A DNA stretch of 9,774 nucleotides, from contig DXXQ01000171.1 of NCBI GenBank assembly GCA_019416265.1, positions 1 through 9,774 on the forward strand, given 5' to 3'. The DNA is from Clostridiales bacterium (GTDB lineage Bacteria; Bacillota; Clostridia; Lachnospirales; Lachnospiraceae). The first letter of the stretch is position 1; the number at the start of each line of letters is the position of its first letter. Below, piece after piece: positions 6,096 to 9,774 of the stretch. The notes under the pieces are model-generated. The model saw only the letters and a list, made by a program, of their open reading frames with translations, was not told the origin of the DNA and searched no databases. The translations under genes and the position numbers were made by a program.

Positions 6096-7460
6096 ATGAA
6101 GGTACATCAGACAGATTTTTCAAAAGGAAGTGTGTACAAAAACATTCTTGAAGTTGCAGTGCCTCTTACAATTGCCCAGCTTCTGAATCTTTTGTACAAC
6201 ATTGTAGACCGGATCTATATCGGCCGGATTCCCCAGGCAGGCACACTTGCCCTCACAGGAGTCGGGCTCTGCTTTCCCCTTATTACCCTGATCAATGCGT
6301 TTACTTTGCTTTTCGGAAGCGGGGGAGGGCCTCTTTTTGCCATGGCAAGAGGAAACAAAAATGAAAGAGAAGCACGGCAGATCATGGGAAATACCTTTTC
6401 CATGCTTGTTTGTACAGGATGTGTTCTCATGACAATCGGTTTTCTGTTTTATAAACCGATTCTTTATGCCTTCGGAGCCAGTGACATTACTTTTCCCTAT
6501 GCGAAATCCTATATTACCATTTATCTTTTCGGAACCCTGTCTGTGATGATTTCTCTGGGAATGAACCCCTTTATCAACAGCCAGGGCTTTGGAAATATCG
6601 GAATGTTTACCGTACTGATCGGCGCTGTCAGCAACATTCTTCTTGATCCTCTGTTTATTTTTGTCTTCCATATGGGTGTCAGAGGAGCGGCACTTGCCAC
6701 CGTTCTTTCCCAGTTTTTATCCTCTGTATGGGTTTTGTTTTTCCTGACAAAGAAAGCCCCTGTCCGGCTGGAAAAGCAGGCTATGGTAATTAAATGGAAG
6801 CGGGTAAAAAGCATTGTCTCTCTTGGGATTTCCGGCTTTATTATGGCTTTTACCAACAGTATCGTACAGATTGTGTGCAATGCCACACTTCAGCGCTATG
6901 GCGGGGATCTCTATGTTGGTATTATGACGGTGCTTAATTCCGTTCGGGAAATCTGTACCATGCCGGTAATGGGGCTTTCCAACGGTGCAGCGCCTGTGAT
7001 GAGTTTTAATTATGGAGAAAAAGCCTATGACAGGGTAAAAAAAGCGATCCGGTTTATTACTGTCATAGGCGTCTGTTATACAGTTATGATTTGGGGGCTT
7101 CTAAAGCTTGCTCCCGGATTTTTTATCCGGATATTCAACAATGATCCGGCTCTGATCGAAAAAGGAATTCCGGCTCTTCATATCTATTTCTTTGGTTTCT
7201 GCTTTATGGCGCTTCAGTTTTCCGGTCAGAATGTATTTACAGCTCTTGGAAAGGCCAAAAAAGCAACCTTCTTTTCTCTGTTCAGAAAAGTCATTATTGT
7301 AACGCCGCTTACCCTTTTGCTTCCGTCTGTCGCAGGGCTTGGCGTGGACGGAGTCTTCTGGGCGGAACCGGTTTCCAACCTTGTGGGAGGCTGCGCCTGC
7401 TTTTTCACAATGCTTTTCACTGTAATGCCGGAATTAAATCAAAATACCAAAAAGAACTGA
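6096..7460 (+). CDS. MATE family multidrug/toxin extrusion-type membrane transporter
   Basis: This 454-residue, very hydrophobic protein belongs to the MATE family of cation-coupled antiporters in the cytoplasmic membrane. About 12 membrane segments are visible in two similar halves. After a short N-terminus comes VPLTIAQLLNLLYNIVDRIY (22-41), typical of MATE helix 1. SNILLDPLFIFVF (179-191) and GLSNGAAPVMSFNYG (293-307) are characteristic half-repeat signatures. The ATG at 6096 is the first after an in-frame TGA at 6087. Its best Shine-Dalgarno, GGAG at 6079-6082, lies 13 bases upstream, so translation may be weaker than that of its neighbours. It follows the DUF3343 gene by 21 bases and is probably in the same transcript. 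MepA/NorM-like drug export is the default guess; the operon hints at a purine, metabolite or selenium-compound substrate, but nothing in the sequence shows it. Confidence 0.9.
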   Translation: MKVHQTDFSKGSVYKNILEVAVPLTIAQLLNLLYNIVDRIYIGRIPQAGTLALTGVGLCFPLITLINAFTLLFGSGGGPLFAMARGNKNEREARQIMGNTFSMLVCTGCVLMTIGFLFYKPILYAFGASDITFPYAKSYITIYLFGTLSVMISLGMNPFINSQGFGNIGMFTVLIGAVSNILLDPLFIFVFHMGVRGAALATVLSQFLSSVWVLFFLTKKAPVRLEKQAMVIKWKRVKSIVSLGISGFIMAFTNSIVQIVCNATLQRYGGDLYVGIMTVLNSVREICTMPVMGLSNGAAPVMSFNYGEKAYDRVKKAIRFITVIGVCYTVMIWGLLKLAPGFFIRIFNNDPALIEKGIPALHIYFFGFCFMALQFSGQNVFTALGKAKKATFFSLFRKVIIVTPLTLLLPSVAGLGVDGVFWAEPVSNLVGGCACFFTMLFTVMPELNQNTKKN

Positions 7461-7473
7461 TTTCCTCATCTAT

Positions 7474-7518
7474 AAAAAAAGTACCCTTCGCCGGGCAATT
7501 GCGAAAGGTACTTTTTTT
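7474..7518. terminator. Bidirectional Rho-independent terminator
   Basis: Two 18-base arms at 7474-7491 and 7501-7518 pair with a single C-A mismatch around a 9-base loop. The left arm opens with seven A and the right arm ends with seven T, so the hairpin terminates the MATE operon on the + strand and the carbamate kinase transcript on the - strand. It sits between convergent genes. The rest of the gap, 7519-7558, is AT-rich with nothing recognised. Confidence 0.92.
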
Positions 7519-7558
7519 GGAGTTTATAACAAGAAAATTAACTATTTTTTATGGTTTA

Positions 7559-8506
7559 TCAGGAATACTGGATCAGTGTTCCGGTTTTTCCCTGAATTCC
7601 GTCTTTTGCCTTCTCAAGAAGAGTGATCATAGCGGATCTTCCCGGTCCTGAGCTTGCGAAATCGATGGCTGCCTGAACCTTAGGAAGCATAGAGCCTGGT
7701 GCAAACTGTCCTTCATCGATATATTTCTTCGCATCCTCTACAGAAAGCGTATCCAGCCACTGCTCATTTTCTTTTCCGAAGTTAATGGCTACTTTTTCTA
7801 CTGCAGTGAGGATAATGAGCATATCTGCATCCAGTTCTTTTGCCAGAAGGGCACTGGCAAAATCTTTGTCGATCACGGCAGAAGCTCCTTTTAAGTGATC
7901 CCCGTTTAATACAACAGGAATACCGCCGCCTCCGCAGCAGATAACGATTTTATTTGCATCTACAAGGCTGTTGATCGCATCGTGTTCTACGATCTCAACC
8001 GGCTTTGGAGAAGCAACAACGCGGCGATAACCTCTGCCTGCGTCTTCTTTCATAATGTGTCCGTAAGCTTTTGCCTGGTGATCGGCCTCTTCCTTTGTGA
8101 GGAATTTTCCGATTGGTTTGGTAGGATTCTGGAATGCCGGATCCTCGGGATCTACACGAACCTGTGTCACAACTGTTACAACAGGAGTACGGACAAATCC
8201 ACGTTTGCGAAGTTCCTCCCGAAGGGCATTCTGCAGATCATAACCAATATATGCCTGGCTCATGGCAACACAGACGGAGAGAGGAGTATTCGGCTGATTT
8301 TCGTCCTCACGGGAAAGAGCGGACATGGCATTGTTGATCATGCCGACCTGAGGGCCGTTTCCGTGAACAACAACAACCTGGTGTCCTTCCTCGATCAGAT
8401 CGCACAAAGCTTTTGCGGTTGTTTTTACTGCCTGCATCTGCTCCGGAAGTGTGTTTCCCAACGCATTTCCTCCAAGAGCGATGACAATTCTTTTTCTTTT
8501 ATACAT
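7559..8506 (-). CDS. arcC: Carbamate kinase (ArcC/YqeA-like)
   Basis: This 315-residue cytoplasmic carbamate kinase makes ATP and carbamate from carbamoyl phosphate and ADP. The amino-acid-kinase fold motifs are clear: ALGGNA at 10-15, VVHGNGPQVG at 46-55, ICCGGGGIPVV at 189-199, AVIDKDFASALLA at 210-222 and FAPGSMLPKVQAA at 268-280. Length and motifs are standard for the family. The ATG has GGAGG at 8516-8520, 9 bases upstream on its strand. It lies 93 bases downstream of ygeW on the same strand, with no recognisable promoter of its own, and shares a terminator with the convergent MATE operon. Next to ygeW it is the functional equivalent of E. coli yqeA. It would give substrate-level ATP during catabolism rather than serve the arginine deiminase route, though an arcA elsewhere cannot be excluded. 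Confidence 0.95.
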   Translation of the reverse strand: MYKRKRIVIALGGNALGNTLPEQMQAVKTTAKALCDLIEEGHQVVVVHGNGPQVGMINNAMSALSREDENQPNTPLSVCVAMSQAYIGYDLQNALREELRKRGFVRTPVVTVVTQVRVDPEDPAFQNPTKPIGKFLTKEEADHQAKAYGHIMKEDAGRGYRRVVASPKPVEIVEHDAINSLVDANKIVICCGGGGIPVVLNGDHLKGASAVIDKDFASALLAKELDADMLIILTAVEKVAINFGKENEQWLDTLSVEDAKKYIDEGQFAPGSMLPKVQAAIDFASSGPGRSAMITLLEKAKDGIQGKTGTLIQYS

Positions 8507-8536
8507 CTGTAAAAACCTCCCAGTCAGATATTTTAG

Positions 8537-8580
8537 AAAAGAAAAGCGCGGAGCTGGTGAATGGCATACAGCAGCTCCGC
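8537..8580 (-). terminator. Hairpin with T-rich tail between ygeW and carbamate kinase
   Basis: A perfect 9-base stem, GCGGAGCTG (8548-8556) with CAGCTCCGC (8572-8580), encloses a 15-base loop. On the - strand the stem is followed by GCTTTTCTTTTCT, a T-rich tail interrupted by C. It could be a partial intrinsic terminator after ygeW, or an RNA-processing or stability hairpin setting the ygeW to arcC ratio. Confidence 0.6.
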
Positions 8581-8599
8581 AAAAGAGGTATTGCCTGTG

Positions 8600-9774
8600 T
8601 TATGCAAGAATTCTCGGTGCAGCTTTTACTTCCAGTTTTTTCAGGATATCCTGTGGTTTTTCAAATTTGGAGAGCATGATCATAGCTGCAATTACATATG
8701 GTTTGAAGCTTGCTTCTTTGTATAACGGGATTCTGTAACGGTCAAATACGGAAGCGTCAACCTCACCTGTCTCACAGCTTACGCCTGTGATGTCAGCCGG
8801 CAGGCAGTGGAGATAAAGAGCTTTTCCGTCTTTTGTTGTTTTCATCAGTTCTTCTGTACAAGCCCAGTCTTTATGTTCTGCGTTCTGTGCAAGAAGTTCT
8901 TTTTCCAGTTTGTCGATTCCTTCGAAATCGCCTTCACCGTAAAGATTTGTACGTTTTTCCATAGCTGCAAAAGGAGCCCAGCTCTTTGGATATACGATAT
9001 CGGCATCCTTGAATGCTTCTTCCATGCTGTTTGTCTTAGTGAAGGATCCGCCTGTAGCAGCAGCATTCTTCTTTGCGATTTCTTCGATTTCAGGCATTAC
9101 GTCGTATCCTTCCGGATGAGCAAGAACAACATCCATGCCGAAACGTGTCATAAGACCGATAACACCCTGTGGAACAGAGAGAGGTTTTCCGTAGGAAGGA
9201 GAGTATGCCCATGTCATGGCAAGTTTTTTACCTTTGAGGTTTTCAACTCCGCCGAACTCATGGATGATGTGGAGCATATCTGCCATACACTGTGTCGGAT
9301 GATCAACGTCGCACTGCAGGTTTACAAGAGTAGGTCTCTGCTCAAGGATTCCGTCTTTATTTCCTTCTGTTACAGCGTCCATAAATTCTTTCTGGTATGC
9401 ATGGCCTTTGCCAATGTACATATCGTCACGGATACCGATTACGTCAGCCATGAAGGATACCATGTTTGCTGTTTCACGAACAGTTTCTCCATGAGCGATC
9501 TGAGATTTTTTCTCATCCAGATCCTGTACCTCAAGGCCAAGAAGGTTACAAGCAGAAGCGAAAGAGAAGCGGGTACGTGTGGAGTTATCACGGAAAATAG
9601 AGATACCAAGACCGCTTTCAAATACTTTTGTGGAAATGTTGTTTTCTCTCATGAAACGAAGGGCATCTGCAACTGTGAAAACAGCTTCCAGTTCGTCGTC
9701 TGTTTTATCCCAGGTCCAGAAGAAATCGTTGTTGTACATTTCTTTGAAGTTTAAGCTGTTCAGTTTGTCAATGT
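8600..9774 (-). CDS. ygeW: Knotted carbamoyltransferase YgeW, 5' end outside window
   Basis: This is a carbamoyltransferase of the YgeW group, related to ornithine carbamoyltransferase but with a knotted fold and no settled substrate. Numbered from the Met at 9739, the carbamoyl-phosphate loop FRDNSTRTR is at 49-57, HPTQ at 147-150, the family stretch TWAYSPSYGKPLSVPQG follows, and HCLP is at 311-314. Identity to E. coli YgeW is high by eye along the whole length. The frame continues open from 9740 to the window edge as IDKLNSLNFKE, matching the N-terminal segment of E. coli YgeW (DINSL...). The true start is therefore probably beyond 9774 and the Met at 9739 is internal. YgeW genes occur with purine/urate-degradation genes, and with arcC downstream the pair likely moves a carbamoyl group to phosphate and then to ATP. 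Confidence 0.95.
   Translation of the reverse strand, partial: IDKLNSLNFKEMYNNDFFWTWDKTDDELEAVFTVADALRFMRENNISTKVFESGLGISIFRDNSTRTRFSFASACNLLGLEVQDLDEKKSQIAHGETVRETANMVSFMADVIGIRDDMYIGKGHAYQKEFMDAVTEGNKDGILEQRPTLVNLQCDVDHPTQCMADMLHIIHEFGGVENLKGKKLAMTWAYSPSYGKPLSVPQGVIGLMTRFGMDVVLAHPEGYDVMPEIEEIAKKNAAATGGSFTKTNSMEEAFKDADIVYPKSWAPFAAMEKRTNLYGEGDFEGIDKLEKELLAQNAEHKDWACTEELMKTTKDGKALYLHCLPADITGVSCETGEVDASVFDRYRIPLYKEASFKPYVIAAMIMLSKFEKPQDILKKLEVKAAPRILA

Noticed and set aside
6086..6151. A 21-codon open frame starting at ATG 6086 before the MATE gene
   Set aside because: It mostly overlaps the MATE start in another frame, and its GGAG lies only 3 bases upstream, too close for good initiation.
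8807..9754. A 315-residue open frame on the + strand opposite ygeW
   Set aside because: It lies antisense to a clearly recognised gene, is extremely rich in Phe/Cys/Ser, and shows no family motif; it is a shadow of ygeW codon use.
1..9774. CRISPR arrays, insertion sequences, tRNA or rRNA genes
   Set aside because: No repeated spacer pattern, transposase motif, terminal inverted repeats or RNA-gene signature was seen; almost all the window is accounted for by recognised genes.

Overview
The window carries a compact accessory-metabolism region from what looks like an anaerobic, low-to-mid GC Firmicute, most probably a gut Clostridia/Lachnospiraceae-type organism. The evidence for this is strong GGAGG-type ribosome binding sites, tightly packed and overlapping operon genes, and a gene complement typical of such bacteria. 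The taxonomic placement is inferred from style and content, not from a marker gene.

Positions 1-7460 (+ strand) form a molybdenum-hydroxylase block. It begins with the 3' end of the molybdopterin-binding large subunit (xdhA), followed by the FAD subunit (xdhB) and the 2Fe-2S subunit (xdhC). Next come yqeB, yqeC and mocA, the accessory genes known from selenium-dependent molybdenum hydroxylases (SDMH). After a 91-nt gap with a possible promoter come yedF (TusA-like + DsrE-like selenium-metabolism protein), a class V aminotransferase-fold cysteine desulfurase/selenocysteine lyase, a 78-residue DUF3343-type putative Se/S carrier, and a MATE-family membrane exporter. Most junctions overlap or are only a few bases long, so this is probably one or two transcription units.

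Positions 7474-7518 hold a strong hairpin flanked by A7 and T7, which works as a bidirectional terminator between two convergent gene sets.

Positions 7559-9774 (- strand) encode carbamate kinase (arcC/yqeA-like) downstream of the knotted carbamoyltransferase YgeW. A hairpin with a T-rich tail lies between them. ygeW runs off the right edge: its frame stays open through the last base, so the Met at 9739 is probably internal.

Working model: XdhABC is a purine/xanthine-type hydroxylase. MocA, YqeB and YqeC mature or insert its molybdopterin cytosine dinucleotide cofactor and probably its labile selenium. The desulfurase, YedF and DUF3343 protein would mobilise and carry Se (or S) to it. YgeW and carbamate kinase would recover ATP from carbamoyl groups released further down purine (urate) breakdown. 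The same families sit together in the E. coli xdhABC-ygeW-yqeA-yqeB-yqeC-mocA region. The individual families are known; the least understood parts are the selenium-delivery trio, the MATE partner, and the true C-terminus of YqeC.
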